Source of the DNA: Methylophaga sp.
Lineage (GTDB): Bacteria > Pseudomonadota > Gammaproteobacteria > Nitrosococcales > Methylophagaceae
Reading direction: 5' to 3'
DNA length: 64,000 nt
NCBI RefSeq assembly: GCF_009711715.1
Contig: NZ_VENF01000015.1
Location: forward strand, 1-64,000
Shown: positions 55,190-64,000 of the stretch, one piece after another
Layout: each line of letters begins with the position of its first letter
Position numbering within the stretch: the stretch's first letter is position 1
Position numbers and translations under genes: made by a program
Notes under the pieces: model-generated
Told to the model about the DNA's origin: nothing
What the model saw: only the letters and a program-made list of their open reading frames with translations
The model's database searches: none

Positions 55190-56614
55190 ATGTTTTCAGG
55201 GACGAAACAAGGGATAAAAAAACCGCTGCTGGCATTACTGTTGCTGGCCGCGGTTTTTCCTGTTCTGGTCGCTGGAGAGCGGCTCACGCTCAGCGCAACA
55301 GAGCAGCAATGGCTGGATTCGATTGAGGTGATCCGTCTGTGCAGTGACCCTGACTGGATGCCTTACGAGGCGATTGGTAAATCCGGGCAGTACATCGGCA
55401 TCATGTCTGATTTCCATGAACTCTGGTCTGATATGATAGCGAAGCCCGTAAAGATCCAGGTCACTGGGAGCTGGGAACAGGCTTTGCAGTTCATGCAACA
55501 GAAAAAATGTGATGTCTTATCCAGCGCCCAGGATCTGCCCAGTCGCCGGCATTACCTAAGTGTCACCCAGCCTTTCATCAACTATCCTTTTGCCGTCGCG
55601 ACCCAGCCTGATCAGCAATTTATCATCAACCTGTTGCCGCTGATGGACAAAACCTTTGCCATGGTAAAAGGCTATGCCGGGGTTGAACTCATTCGAAGTC
55701 GATACCCGGACATTAACCTGAGACTGGTGGATTCGGCACGTGCCGGACTCAAACAGGTTGAAAAAGGCCAGGTCTATGGGTTTATCGATACCGTCCCCAG
55801 TATTAACTACCAGACACTGAAACACGGGATCTCGCATATCAAAATCAGTGGTGTGCTGGAACAGTATTATTCCATGTCTGTCGGCGTACGTCGCGATTTA
55901 CCACTGCTGCTTTCCATCTACAACAAAGCCATCACTGAAACTCATGAAGTGGAACGACAGCGGATTCTCAATAACTGGCTGTCACTGGAGTTTGATTACA
56001 AAATCAATACAACCCTCATCTGGCAGGTGCTGGCAGGCGTATTGCTGTTGTCATGCCTGTTTTTTTATCACTATTACACGGTGAAGCGGACCAACCGCCA
56101 GTTACAGCTGGCCAACCGACAACTGGAACATGTGTCACGTCGGGATCATCTCACCGGTATGCCCAACCGGCTTTATCTGCAGGAGGCATTCGAGTCTGAA
56201 CTGGAGCGTTATCATCGCTACGGTCATGTGTTTTCATTGCTGATACTGGATATCGATCATTTCAAACGCATCAATGACGCCTTCGGTCATGTCGTTGGTG
56301 ATGAGATCCTGAAAAGAATCTCGGATCTGCTCACTCAAAATCTGCGCGGTGCTGATATCGCCGGACGTTGGGGCGGAGAAGAGTTTCTGATCCTCTGTCC
56401 GGAAACCGATCTGCAGGGTGCATGGAGGTTGGCCGAACAACTGCGCACACTGATTGGTCAGACCGATTTCGGTATTGATAAGATGAGCATTACAGCCAGT
56501 TTGGGGGTGACCGATTTCCGGGATGACGAAATGATTGAAGACTGTATCAAGCGGGCAGACCAGGCGCTTTACCGCGCCAAACATCGTGGACGTAACCAGA
56601 CCATCAGTTTTTAA
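55190..56614 (+). CDS. Periplasmic-sensor diguanylate cyclase (SBP_bac_3-GGDEF)
   Basis: A 474-residue membrane-bound protein. A signal anchor (about 10-30) leads to a periplasmic solute-binding domain like family 3 binding proteins (about 40-265, with RLCSDPDWMPYEA and DVLSSAQDLPSRRHYLSVTQPFI), then a transmembrane helix (about 283-303), a short coiled coil and a GGDEF domain. The signature is GGEEF (GRWGGEEFLILCPETD), with an I-site RxxD (RGAD) five residues before. It should make cyclic-di-GMP on ligand binding; the ligand is unknown. yaaA is 16 bp upstream and the 3' RNA ligase gene 10 bp downstream. Confidence 0.92.
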   Translation: MFSGTKQGIKKPLLALLLLAAVFPVLVAGERLTLSATEQQWLDSIEVIRLCSDPDWMPYEAIGKSGQYIGIMSDFHELWSDMIAKPVKIQVTGSWEQALQFMQQKKCDVLSSAQDLPSRRHYLSVTQPFINYPFAVATQPDQQFIINLLPLMDKTFAMVKGYAGVELIRSRYPDINLRLVDSARAGLKQVEKGQVYGFIDTVPSINYQTLKHGISHIKISGVLEQYYSMSVGVRRDLPLLLSIYNKAITETHEVERQRILNNWLSLEFDYKINTTLIWQVLAGVLLLSCLFFYHYYTVKRTNRQLQLANRQLEHVSRRDHLTGMPNRLYLQEAFESELERYHRYGHVFSLLILDIDHFKRINDAFGHVVGDEILKRISDLLTQNLRGADIAGRWGGEEFLILCPETDLQGAWRLAEQLRTLIGQTDFGIDKMSITASLGVTDFRDDEMIEDCIKRADQALYRAKHRGRNQTISF

Positions 56615-56624
56615 TGGTCCAGTG

Positions 56625-57134
56625 ATGAAACGCCTGTTTTTTGCTTTATGGCCCGATGATCAGACCCGCGCGCAAATTGATGCTTTGAATCATTCCATTG
56701 ATGAACCCGGCCGCAAGCTGGTTCCAGACAATCTGCATATCACACTGGTGTTTCTGGGGAATGTGGAGGAGGACATTGCCAGAGCGGTACAGCGTGATGC
56801 GGCGATGATTCAGGGCAGCCCGATTACACTGCAGTTCGATGAACTGGATTACTGGCGGCGGCCGCGTGTGATGTGCCTGACCTGTCACCGACAACCGAAA
56901 AATCTCTATTCACTGGTTAACGCGCTGACAAAAATGCTTGAGTCTTATCCGCTCAGACTCGATAAACGGCATTACCGGGCCCATATCACGCTGGCACGCA
57001 AGGCTCAGCGGCGGCCAGCAAAAAACTTCAAACCGATCACAGTTCATGCGAAGGACTTTGCTCTGGTGGAATCGGTATCGACCGAACGGGGCGTGCGTTA
57101 TGATGTGCTGGAAAAATGGCCGCTGAAGGCCTGA
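56625..57134 (+). CDS. thpR: RNA 2',3'-cyclic phosphodiesterase ThpR
   Basis: ThpR (LigT) opens 2',3'-cyclic phosphates and ligates tRNA halves in vitro. The 169 residues hold both HxTx motifs: HITLVFLG and HITLARKA. RLFFALWPDD is the usual start. ATG 56625 is chosen because the frame further upstream runs through the previous gene. The stop is one base before the end of the convergent TetR gene. Confidence 0.94.
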   Translation: MKRLFFALWPDDQTRAQIDALNHSIDEPGRKLVPDNLHITLVFLGNVEEDIARAVQRDAAMIQGSPITLQFDELDYWRRPRVMCLTCHRQPKNLYSLVNALTKMLESYPLRLDKRHYRAHITLARKAQRRPAKNFKPITVHAKDFALVESVSTERGVRYDVLEKWPLKA

Positions 57135-57785
57135 CTAACCCCGGTGCTGGAAAATAGCCGGCTCAGCTTCCCAGGTTGGTGAGGTGGTGAACCAGTATTC
57201 CTGTTTCACGCCCAGCAGGCGGTACATTCCTTCCGGCAGATCTCTCTTGATAGTCTCGATATCAGGCTGCACATAGGCATAACTCATCACACCATGAATG
57301 TAGTGATAAATCAGCCGGGCCTGCTGTTCCTTATCACCGCTGCGTTCCAGGTAACCGCCGTTATCAAGTGCCTTGATCAGCGCGAGATTGTAGGTGATGG
57401 CTTTTTGTGAGAGATTTTTCAGCGCTTCGATGACTTTCTCGTCATCGGTGCCAATCTGGGCACCGGCATTGAAGAACGGACAGCCGCGAACGGTATTGTC
57501 ACTGAGTTTGGAACGGAACAGAAACTGGATCAGGTTTTCCAGTTGTTCCAGCGGGCTGTTAACCGGAGAGAAGATGTTGTCGAGGTCTTTCTTAATGACT
57601 TGCCAGTAGAAAGCGGTGGCCTCACAGAACAGACTGGCTTTGGACTCAAAGTGGTGATAAAACGCCCCCTTGGTGACACCGGCCTGCTTACAGATCTCAT
57701 TGACACCGACCACGCTGTAATTGCTTTGCCAGATCAGCGCCAATGCTGTTTCGAGCAGTTTTTCTTTAGTTTCTATGACAGACAT
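57135..57785 (-). CDS. TetR-family regulator, divergent from RND pump
   Basis: A 216-residue repressor with an N-terminal helix-turn-helix (about 10-55, with YSVVGVNEICKQAGVTKGAFYHHFESKASLF) and a variable C-terminal ligand domain. It is divergent from the adaptor and transporter genes and likely to control them; a palindrome between the two (57992-58007) is the probable operator. ATG 57785 (MSVIETKEK) is chosen; the frame extends to 57827. Confidence 0.9.
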   Translation of the reverse strand: MSVIETKEKLLETALALIWQSNYSVVGVNEICKQAGVTKGAFYHHFESKASLFCEATAFYWQVIKKDLDNIFSPVNSPLEQLENLIQFLFRSKLSDNTVRGCPFFNAGAQIGTDDEKVIEALKNLSQKAITYNLALIKALDNGGYLERSGDKEQQARLIYHYIHGVMSYAYVQPDIETIKRDLPEGMYRLLGVKQEYWFTTSPTWEAEPAIFQHRG

Positions 57786-58087
57786 GTTGTTCGCTACATG
57801 AAAAATTCTGTCCAGTATAAATACCATACGGTTTGTGTGACAAGGAAAATGTCATCGCGTGGTCATATTTCCTGCGCAACGATGGAATGCGCTGTATCAG
57901 TGAGGTAAAACACAATAGTTTTTTATTAACAATAAGATAGTCTTGTTTTTTTGATGCACTATACCCGCGTTTTAGCCTGCAACTTGACGAGCATACCGAC
58001 CGGTATGTAAGCTTTCGCATCTGCATTCCGCTCCGGAATGATTTCAAGGAAGGTCAGCGCTGCCAGCAGGGCAGTGGGAGATAACGC
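57786..58087. other. Divergent TetR-RND intergenic region
   Basis: The 302 bp between the regulator and adaptor starts holds the operator/promoter at 57984-58012. The rest, including an AT-rich stretch around 57915-57950, shows nothing else I can name. Confidence 0.5.
57984..58012 (+). promoter_or_regulatory. TetR operator and RND promoter candidate
   Basis: CATACCG (57992-57998) and CGGTATG (58001-58007) form a perfect 7-bp inverted repeat around AC. A TTGACG -35 lies at 57984 and the -10 overlaps or follows the repeat, so bound repressor would block polymerase. The adaptor start is 80 bp further on. Confidence 0.65.
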
Positions 58088-59272
58088 ATGTCAAATACAT
58101 CATCGAAACGTCAGTCGCGTGGCTGGTTCAAGCTCAGTTTATTGCTGGTGATCACTGTTGCCGCCGCTGCCGTTTATTTCAACAGCGCCTATAGTGAACA
58201 GTCTCAGGAAGCTCCTGCTGCGGCTGCGCCTCCACCTCCGGTTGCGGAATTTGTCACGGTCACACCGCAGGAAGTGCGTATCTGGACTGGATTTTCCGGA
58301 CGCCTCAGTGCGGTCGATATGGCTGAAATCAAGCCACTGGTAGGCGGTGAGTTACAGCAGGTTCTGTTTGAAGATGCGCAAAAAGTGGAAAAAGGCGACC
58401 TGTTGTTCGTGATTGACCCACGACCCTACCAGGCGGCCGTCAAACGCGCTGAAGCCCAACTGACCTCAGCCCGCTCCCGTGCAAAATTAGCCAAAGATGA
58501 ATTGGATCGTTCTGAACAACTGGTGAAAAAGAAGCTGGTTTCAGAAAGCGTGTTTGATGCGGCTAAAAATGAATTTCAGGTCGCCACAGCGGCGATAGAA
58601 GAAGCCAGCAGCGCGCTTGCCCAGGCGAAGCTGGATTTGGATTATTGCTATATTCGGGCACCGTTTGCCGGTCAGGTCAGCCGTGCAGAGCTGACGGTAG
58701 GCAACATCATAGAAACCTCACCCAATGCGCCGGTACTGACCACGCTGGTCGCCAATGACAAGCTCTATGCAGAATTTGATATCGATGAGCAAACCTATCT
58801 GAGAAGCATGCGTCATAGCCAGGGCGATAAAGCGATGCCGGTGGAAATGACGCTGGCCGCCGATACCAGCGTGACTTACCAGGGCAAGATTCACTCATTT
58901 GATAATCAGCTTGATGTCAGCAGTGGCACAATTCGCGCCAGAGCTATCTTCGATAATACTGATGGCGCGCTGACGCCCGGCATGTATGCCAATGTGCGCC
59001 TGGGTACAGCGGAAACCCAGTCTGTCTTGCTGATTCCGGAACGGGCTGTGGGCACCAACCAGGATAAGAAGTTCGTCTACGTTATTAATGATAATGATGA
59101 AGTCAGCTATCACGAGGTAACACTCGGCGCCCATCACAAAGGCAGCCGGATCGTGCTGTCGGGTCTGCAGAAAGGTGATCGGGTGGTGGTGAATGGCTTG
59201 TCCCATATCCGCCCCAACAGCAAGGTCACTGCCAAACCTGCCGAGGCTCAACAAGTCGCCGTCACTGAATAA
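58088..59272 (+). CDS. RND efflux periplasmic adaptor (MexE/OqxA-like)
   Basis: A membrane-fusion protein of 394 residues that links an inner-membrane RND pump to an outer-membrane channel. A signal anchor (about 16-34, no lipobox) precedes the biotin-lipoyl halves, a hairpin with coiled coils (about 110-180) and beta domains. Telling segments are GRLSAVDMAEIKPLVGGELQQVLFEDAQKVEKGDLLFVIDPRPYQAAV and LDYCYIRAPFAGQVSR. It is 39 bp upstream of the transporter. No outer-membrane factor gene follows. ATG 58088 follows GGGAGATAACGC. Confidence 0.94.
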   Translation: MSNTSSKRQSRGWFKLSLLLVITVAAAAVYFNSAYSEQSQEAPAAAAPPPPVAEFVTVTPQEVRIWTGFSGRLSAVDMAEIKPLVGGELQQVLFEDAQKVEKGDLLFVIDPRPYQAAVKRAEAQLTSARSRAKLAKDELDRSEQLVKKKLVSESVFDAAKNEFQVATAAIEEASSALAQAKLDLDYCYIRAPFAGQVSRAELTVGNIIETSPNAPVLTTLVANDKLYAEFDIDEQTYLRSMRHSQGDKAMPVEMTLAADTSVTYQGKIHSFDNQLDVSSGTIRARAIFDNTDGALTPGMYANVRLGTAETQSVLLIPERAVGTNQDKKFVYVINDNDEVSYHEVTLGAHHKGSRIVLSGLQKGDRVVVNGLSHIRPNSKVTAKPAEAQQVAVTE

Positions 59273-59311
59273 GCGCCTTTCAGCCTGTAGCTTTCTGAAC
59301 GAAGGAACGCG

Positions 59312-62300
59312 ATGAATATATCTAAGTTTTTTGTGGACCGTCCGATCTTTGCCGGCGTCTTGTCCATGCTCATTTTTATTGCCGGTTTGATCTCGATGTT
59401 CCAGTTGCCAATCTCGGAATATCCCGAGGTGGCACCGCCGTCGGTGGTGGTGAATGCTTCATTCCCCGGTGCCAATCCTAAAGTCATTGCCGAGACTGTC
59501 GCCCGGCCGTTGGAAGAACAGCTGAGCGGTGTCGAGAACATGCTGTATATGTTCTCGCAGGCAACATCAGATGGACGCATGACGCTCACCGTAACGTTCA
59601 AGATCGGTACTGACCCCGATCTGGCGCAGCAGATGGTGCAGAACCGGGTTACCCAGGCGACCCCGCGGCTGCCGGAAGTGACCCGGCAACTGGGCGTGAC
59701 GGTGGTCAAGAGTTCACCTGACCTGACAATGGTGGTGCATTTGATCTCGCCCGATAAGCGCTACGATGAGCTGTATCTGCGTAACTATGCACTGATGCAT
59801 GTGAAGGATGAGCTCGCCAAAGTCGAGGGCGTTGGTAATGTGCGCCTGTTCGGCTCCGGTGACTATGCGATGCGGATCTGGCTGAATCCGGAGAAAGTGG
59901 CTGAAAGAGGACTGACAGCCAGTGATGTGGTCAATGCCATTCGCGAACAGAATGTGCAGGTAGCGGCCGGCCTGATAGGTGGCGCGCCGATGGATGATGA
60001 GGTTGAGCTGCAATTACCGATCAATGCCAAAGGACGTCTGGAAACACCGGAAGAGTTCGAGGAAATCATCATCCGCGCCGGTGACGCCGGGCAGATCACC
60101 CGCCTCAAGGATGTCGCCCGGGTTGAGCTGGAAGCCTCGGAGCACAGCCTTAATTCGATGCTGAATAACCAGCCGGCGGTGGCGATTCCGATCTTCCAGT
60201 CGCCCGGCGCCAATGCGATTCAGATTTCCGATAATGTGCGTGCCACCATGGCCGACCTCAAACAGCGTTTCCCGGAGGGCGTGGATTATGAGGTGGTCTA
60301 TGATCCCACGGTATTCGTTAAAGAATCGATCCGCGCGGTCATTAAAACTCTGCTGGAAGCATTGCTGCTGGTGGTCATCGTGGTGGTCGTTTTCCTGCAG
60401 ACCTGGCGGGCGTCTCTGATTCCATTGCTTGCCGTGCCGGTATCGATTATCGGTACCTTTGCGGTCATGCACCTGTTCGGCTTTTCGATTAATACCTTAT
60501 CGCTATTTGGTCTGGTACTTGCTATCGGTATTGTGGTCGATGACGCCATTGTGGTGGTGGAAAACGTCGAGCGTAACATCGAGTCCGGACTGTCACCGCT
60601 GGAAGCAAGTTACCAGGCCATGCGTGAGGTGAGCGGCCCGATTATTGCCATCTCGCTGACGCTGGTCGCGGTGTTTGTACCGATTGCCTTTGTCAGCGGG
60701 CTGACCGGTCAGTTCTATCAGCAGTTTGCGATGACCATTGCGATTTCAACCGTGATTTCGGCGATTAATTCACTGACCCTGAGCCCGGCATTGTCAGCCC
60801 TGCTTCTACGCGCTCATGATGCGCCAAAAGACCGGCTGACCAAAGTCATGGATTTTCTGTTCGGCTGGTTCTTTAACTGGTTCAACCGCAGCTTCAAGCG
60901 CGCTTCGCATGGTTATTCCAATTCGGTGGCTGGTTTGCTGCGTCATAAATCCATTTCGGTTGTGATTTATGCGATTCTGCTTGGTTTCACGGTCTATGGC
61001 CTGAATGCGCTGCCGAAAGGGTTTGTACCGGCGCAGGACAAGCAATATCTCATTAGTTTTGCCCAATTACCGGACGGCGCATCACTGGCGCGGACCGAAG
61101 AAGTTATCCGTGAAATGGGCCGTATCGCGCTGGAAGAACCGGGCGTCGCTAATGCGGTGCAGTTTCCGGGCCTGTCGGTGAATGGATTTACTAACAGTCC
61201 CAGTGCCGGCATCGTCTTTGTGCCGCTGGATTCCTTTGATGAGCGCACCGACCCCAGTCTGTCAGCCGGGGCGATTGCGGGCCGTTTGCAGGCCAAGTTC
61301 GCTCAGATAGAAGAAGCCTTTATCGCTATTTTCCCGCCGCCTCCGGTACGTGGACTGGGTACAACCGGCGGTTTTAAACTACAGATCGAGGATCGTGCTG
61401 ATCTGGGTTATGAAAAACTGGCGGAAGCGGTCGATCAGTCGCTGCAAAAGGCCTGGCAGAGCCCGGCACTGACCAGTGTCTATTCAAACTATGAGATCAA
61501 TGTACCGCAGTTGTATGCCGATCTGGACCGGACCAAGGCCAAGCAGTTGGGCCTTAACGTCAAGGAAATCTTCGACACCATGCAGATTTACCTGGGGTCG
61601 TTATATATCAATGATTTCAATCAGTTCGGCCGTACCTACCAGGTCATTGCTCAGGCGGATGCGCCTTACCGTAACAGTCCGGATGATGCGCTGAACCTCA
61701 AGGTGCGTAATACCCAGGGTGAGATGGTGCCGCTGGGCAGTGTGATTGAAATGCAGGAAAGTTACGGTCCGGAAAGTGCCGCGCACTACAACGGTTATCT
61801 TGCTGCTGACCTGAACGGTAACGCCGCCCCCGGCTATTCCAGTGGTCAGGCACAGGATGCTATCAGCAAAATTCTGGAAGAAACCCTGCCGCCGGGTATG
61901 GTGTTTGAATGGACGGATCTGACTTATCAGCAGGTGCTGAGCGGAAATACGGCAATGTATATTTTCCCGCTGTGCCTGCTGCTGGTGTTCCTGGTTTTGG
62001 CGGCTCAATACGAGAGTCTCATTCTGCCGCTGGTGGTCATTACCATCGTACCGTTATCGATTCTGGCCGCCGTCTTTGGTGTCTGGTTGACTGACGGTGA
62101 CAGTAATATTTTTACGCAGATAAGTTTCTTCGTTCTGGCGGGACTGGCAAGTAAAAACGCCATTCTGATAGTTGAGTTTGCCCGGGAACTGGAAATCAAC
62201 GGCATGCAGACCGTTAAAGCCGCAATCAAAGCCAGCCGTATGCGTCTGCGTCCGATTCTGATGACGTCGTTTGCCTTTATTATGGGTGTGGTGCCAATGG

Positions 62301-62476
62301 TGCTGTCGACCGGCGCCGGCTCAGAAATGCGTAATGACATCGGTATTACTGTATTTTCAGGGATGCTCGGGGTGACTTTCTTTGGTCTGTTCTTTACTCC
62401 GGTATTCTATGTGCTGCTGCGTAAACTGGAAGGCAATCGCCGTTATCACAGCCATGTGGTGATACAGTCAGACTGA
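59312..62476 (+). CDS. RND multidrug efflux transporter (HAE1, MexF/OqxB-like)
   Basis: A 1054-residue proton-driven inner-membrane pump of the HAE1 family. It begins NISKFFVDRPIFAGVLSMLIF and shows SEYPEVAPPSVVVNASFPGANP, the TM4 relay VVDDAIVVVENVERNIE (Asp pair) and the second-repeat segments LAGLASKNAILIVEFARE and MTSFAFIMGVVPMV. The likeness is closer to MexF and OqxB than to AcrB. Substrates usually include amphiphilic drugs, quinolones and chloramphenicol, but cannot be told here. It is controlled with the adaptor by the divergent TetR. Its end meets the lipoprotein gene tail to tail. Confidence 0.96.
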   Translation: MNISKFFVDRPIFAGVLSMLIFIAGLISMFQLPISEYPEVAPPSVVVNASFPGANPKVIAETVARPLEEQLSGVENMLYMFSQATSDGRMTLTVTFKIGTDPDLAQQMVQNRVTQATPRLPEVTRQLGVTVVKSSPDLTMVVHLISPDKRYDELYLRNYALMHVKDELAKVEGVGNVRLFGSGDYAMRIWLNPEKVAERGLTASDVVNAIREQNVQVAAGLIGGAPMDDEVELQLPINAKGRLETPEEFEEIIIRAGDAGQITRLKDVARVELEASEHSLNSMLNNQPAVAIPIFQSPGANAIQISDNVRATMADLKQRFPEGVDYEVVYDPTVFVKESIRAVIKTLLEALLLVVIVVVVFLQTWRASLIPLLAVPVSIIGTFAVMHLFGFSINTLSLFGLVLAIGIVVDDAIVVVENVERNIESGLSPLEASYQAMREVSGPIIAISLTLVAVFVPIAFVSGLTGQFYQQFAMTIAISTVISAINSLTLSPALSALLLRAHDAPKDRLTKVMDFLFGWFFNWFNRSFKRASHGYSNSVAGLLRHKSISVVIYAILLGFTVYGLNALPKGFVPAQDKQYLISFAQLPDGASLARTEEVIREMGRIALEEPGVANAVQFPGLSVNGFTNSPSAGIVFVPLDSFDERTDPSLSAGAIAGRLQAKFAQIEEAFIAIFPPPPVRGLGTTGGFKLQIEDRADLGYEKLAEAVDQSLQKAWQSPALTSVYSNYEINVPQLYADLDRTKAKQLGLNVKEIFDTMQIYLGSLYINDFNQFGRTYQVIAQADAPYRNSPDDALNLKVRNTQGEMVPLGSVIEMQESYGPESAAHYNGYLAADLNGNAAPGYSSGQAQDAISKILEETLPPGMVFEWTDLTYQQVLSGNTAMYIFPLCLLLVFLVLAAQYESLILPLVVITIVPLSILAAVFGVWLTDGDSNIFTQISFFVLAGLASKNAILIVEFARELEINGMQTVKAAIKASRMRLRPILMTSFAFIMGVVPMVLSTGAGSEMRNDIGITVFSGMLGVTFFGLFFTPVFYVLLRKLEGNRRYHSHVVIQSD

Positions 62477-62477
62477 T

Positions 62478-63773
62478 TCAACGGCGGGCGGTAATTGTTC
62501 GACCGTTCGCCGTAATCAGCAGCAGGGCTCCGGTCGGGTCAAAGTCCAGCTGTTGAACTTCGCTTAAAAAATTCAGAAAACGCTGTTCCTGTTTCATCAG
62601 TGCCGGTGCACAGCTTTTGCGGGTAGCGATGGGATCGGCGATATCCAGTTGTTCACTGAATTCATAAGCAGTGGTGTACTGGTTACAGCTGGCATGTCCG
62701 GATAAGCGTCCCTCGCTGTCAAACTGCATGGTAACCCGGGTGAAATCAATCAGTCCCTGACCACCAATATCTTCCACAATCCATTCCTTGCCGGTCAGCA
62801 GCGCATAGCTGTCACCGCCACAGCCGCTGAGGTGCAAGTCTCCATAATGTAATTCCACATGCTGAGGGTAGGGTCGTCCTGACATACTGTCCCGGCAGAG
62901 ACTGTGCAGGACATTCACTTTGAGCAACGGAACATTGGCCTCCGAGTGCAGTACAAAGCCGCTGTGAGTCAGATCCAGTTCCGGGTAAGGCATCACCAGA
63001 TGCTGTTGACCGTAATTCCAGTCCAGCACCACTTCATCAACATTGGCCGACAGGATCCAGCCCGGTTCATTGCCATGAGCGCGAAATGGGAATAAAGCCA
63101 GCACATCTTGACTGACCCGGGCACAGGTCGGCCAGTCGAAATCGGCCATCGACAACATGGCTTCGATACCTTTATTCCAGAACAACACTTTTTCGTCTAT
63201 CGACTGATACCTGGCTCCCGAGGCCGATACTACCGGTTGCAGGTGATAAACATCATCCTGCACATGCAGCTGAACGCGCTGTTGGTGTTCAATCAGTTTG
63301 ACGGTTTTCTCGCCGCATAAAAAAAGCTGTGCCTTGTTTGCCTGAGCCGGGATAACAGGCTGCAGCGGAATTCTACCGAGCTCAGTCTGTTCACTGGCAC
63401 GGTCGATAGTGTAAAGCCGGCTGTTAGTCCAGCGGCGGCCGTCAACAGCCTGATAAATGATTCTGAGAATGTAGGTGGTGCCGACCTGTAACTGATCACG
63501 ATAGACGCGGAGTTTGAATGGCACGGGTTGCTGCGGTTTCTCCATAGCCGACTTTTTTTCGACGATGATGGCATTGCCACTGGGCAGGGCAGAAAGATTT
63601 TCCAGTCTGACGGTCAGGCTGCTGCCGCTTTTGCCGCTGACGCTACCCTGAATATCAGCTTCGCCGCTGATTAAAAGGGCCTGCTGTGTACTGGTTTCTG
63701 AGGCTGACTGATCACAGGCGGTCAGGGACAGCAACAGAAAAAAACTCAGTATTAAACAGCTCAAGCGGGGCAT
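62478..63773 (-). CDS. Four-domain lipoprotein (YbaY, MliC, COG3650, META)
   Basis: A 431-residue lipoprotein. The lipobox is LTAC (Cys20). Four regions follow: a YbaY-like beta domain (about 30-145, with FKLRVYRDQLQVGTTYILRIIY), a stretch like the lysozyme inhibitor MliC (about 150-215, LFLCGEKTVKLIEH and VLFWNKGIEAML), a COG3650-like segment (about 225-320, FPFRAHGNEPGWIL), and a C-terminal META/HslJ domain (about 325-425, RLSGHASCNQYTTAYE, TRKSCAPALMKQEQRFL). Each occurs in separate envelope proteins elsewhere. A role in envelope protection or inhibition of host or bacterial muramidases is possible. It is convergent with the RND gene. Confidence 0.75.
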   Translation of the reverse strand: MPRLSCLILSFFLLLSLTACDQSASETSTQQALLISGEADIQGSVSGKSGSSLTVRLENLSALPSGNAIIVEKKSAMEKPQQPVPFKLRVYRDQLQVGTTYILRIIYQAVDGRRWTNSRLYTIDRASEQTELGRIPLQPVIPAQANKAQLFLCGEKTVKLIEHQQRVQLHVQDDVYHLQPVVSASGARYQSIDEKVLFWNKGIEAMLSMADFDWPTCARVSQDVLALFPFRAHGNEPGWILSANVDEVVLDWNYGQQHLVMPYPELDLTHSGFVLHSEANVPLLKVNVLHSLCRDSMSGRPYPQHVELHYGDLHLSGCGGDSYALLTGKEWIVEDIGGQGLIDFTRVTMQFDSEGRLSGHASCNQYTTAYEFSEQLDIADPIATRKSCAPALMKQEQRFLNFLSEVQQLDFDPTGALLLITANGRTITARR

Positions 63774-63869
63774 AGCTCATCATCCTGATAATAATTCCAG
63801 CTTTGATGATAGCGCGAAGCGGTCTGTGTATGACAATAAACAGCTCACGAAACCGCTTAATTTCAACCA

Positions 63870-64000
63870 CTACACTCTGAACTGGCTGATCAGTTTCTGC
63901 AGATCTGCGGCCAGTTTGGCCAGGCTCTGACTGGTTTCGGTGGTCTGTGAAGTACTGTCAGCATTCTCTTCGGCCACCTGCGCGATATGACTGATATTAC
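63870..64000 (-). CDS. Methyl-accepting chemotaxis protein, C-terminal end (partial)
   Basis: Minus-strand frame running off the window end. The visible 42 residues end in HIAQVAEENADSTSQTT, then SLAKLAADLQKLISQFRV and a stop. This is the end of an MCP cytoplasmic signalling and adaptation domain, with likely methylation-helix glutamates and no NWETF-type tether. The ligand domain is outside the window. Confidence 0.85.
   Translation of the reverse strand, partial: NISHIAQVAEENADSTSQTTETSQSLAKLAADLQKLISQFRV

Overview
This 64 kb window is a stretch of a gammaproteobacterial chromosome of roughly 50 % G+C. The case for that class is the order mreBCD-mrdA-rodA-mltB-rlpA-dacA-(dat)-ybeD-lipB-lipA, a complete EF-P beta-lysylation module (epmB, efp, epmA), PagP, OpgGH and rpmBG. 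The sulfide-oxidation genes (fccA, fccB) and the short citrate synthase would suit a marine sulfur- or C1-oxidising lineage such as Methylophaga or a relative, but that assignment is an inference. Nearly everything is ordinary core chromosome, and no phage or CRISPR array was seen.

Layout. 1-127: right end of an IS3-family insertion sequence. 230-5317: accessory-looking region with a SpoIIAA-like protein, wrbA, a PsiE-family membrane protein, tRNA-Pro(CGG), then an apparent operon ycaC - VIM-like subclass B1 metallo-beta-lactamase - small membrane protein, followed by pagP and a cupredoxin. 5352-12403 (minus): opgGH, then an arylsulfotransferase-like protein, a tiny membrane protein and a membrane-anchored PAPS sulfotransferase, possibly one envelope-glycan locus. 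12697-16336 (minus): UPF0210 and double-ACT pair, Pmp3, DUF4112, rluD. 16423: fccA. 16822-21570 (minus): mutM and a GldAFG-like ABC system. 21575-27638 (minus): EAL/HDOD protein, rpmG-rpmB, TlpA-like and acetolactate-synthase-like genes, gatA-gatC.

27760-38951 (plus): a long run of cell-shape and peptidoglycan genes (mreB, mreC, mreD, mrdA, rodA, mltB, rlpA, dacA, dat) leading into lipoate synthesis (ybeD, lipB, lipA), with many start/stop overlaps. 39001-44820: a Rof-like Rho antagonist, fccB, gltA and the EF-P module. 44900-57134: signalling, transport and repair genes, including two diguanylate cyclases with apparent I-sites, a DMT permease, a second SpoIIAA-like gene, a GNAT, a secreted PCMT followed by a membrane spermidine-synthase-like protein, a HEPN-like small protein, TRAP DctQM, yaaA and thpR. 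57135-62476: TetR and a divergent RND efflux pair with a 7-2-7 palindrome between them. 62478-63773: a mosaic lipoprotein. The window ends in the C-terminus of a chemotaxis receptor.

Most worth a second look: (1) the chromosomal VIM-like carbapenemase candidate with all six zinc ligands and VIM-1-like second-shell residues; (2) mreC, whose conserved N-terminus is only complete if translation starts at ATT, just after a strong terminator that follows mreB; (3) two unrelated sulfotransferase-type enzymes downstream of opgGH, suggesting sulfated glucans; (4) the signal-peptide PCMT next to a membrane aminopropyltransferase-like protein; (5) flavocytochrome c subunits encoded 23 kb apart; (6) the four-domain lipoprotein.
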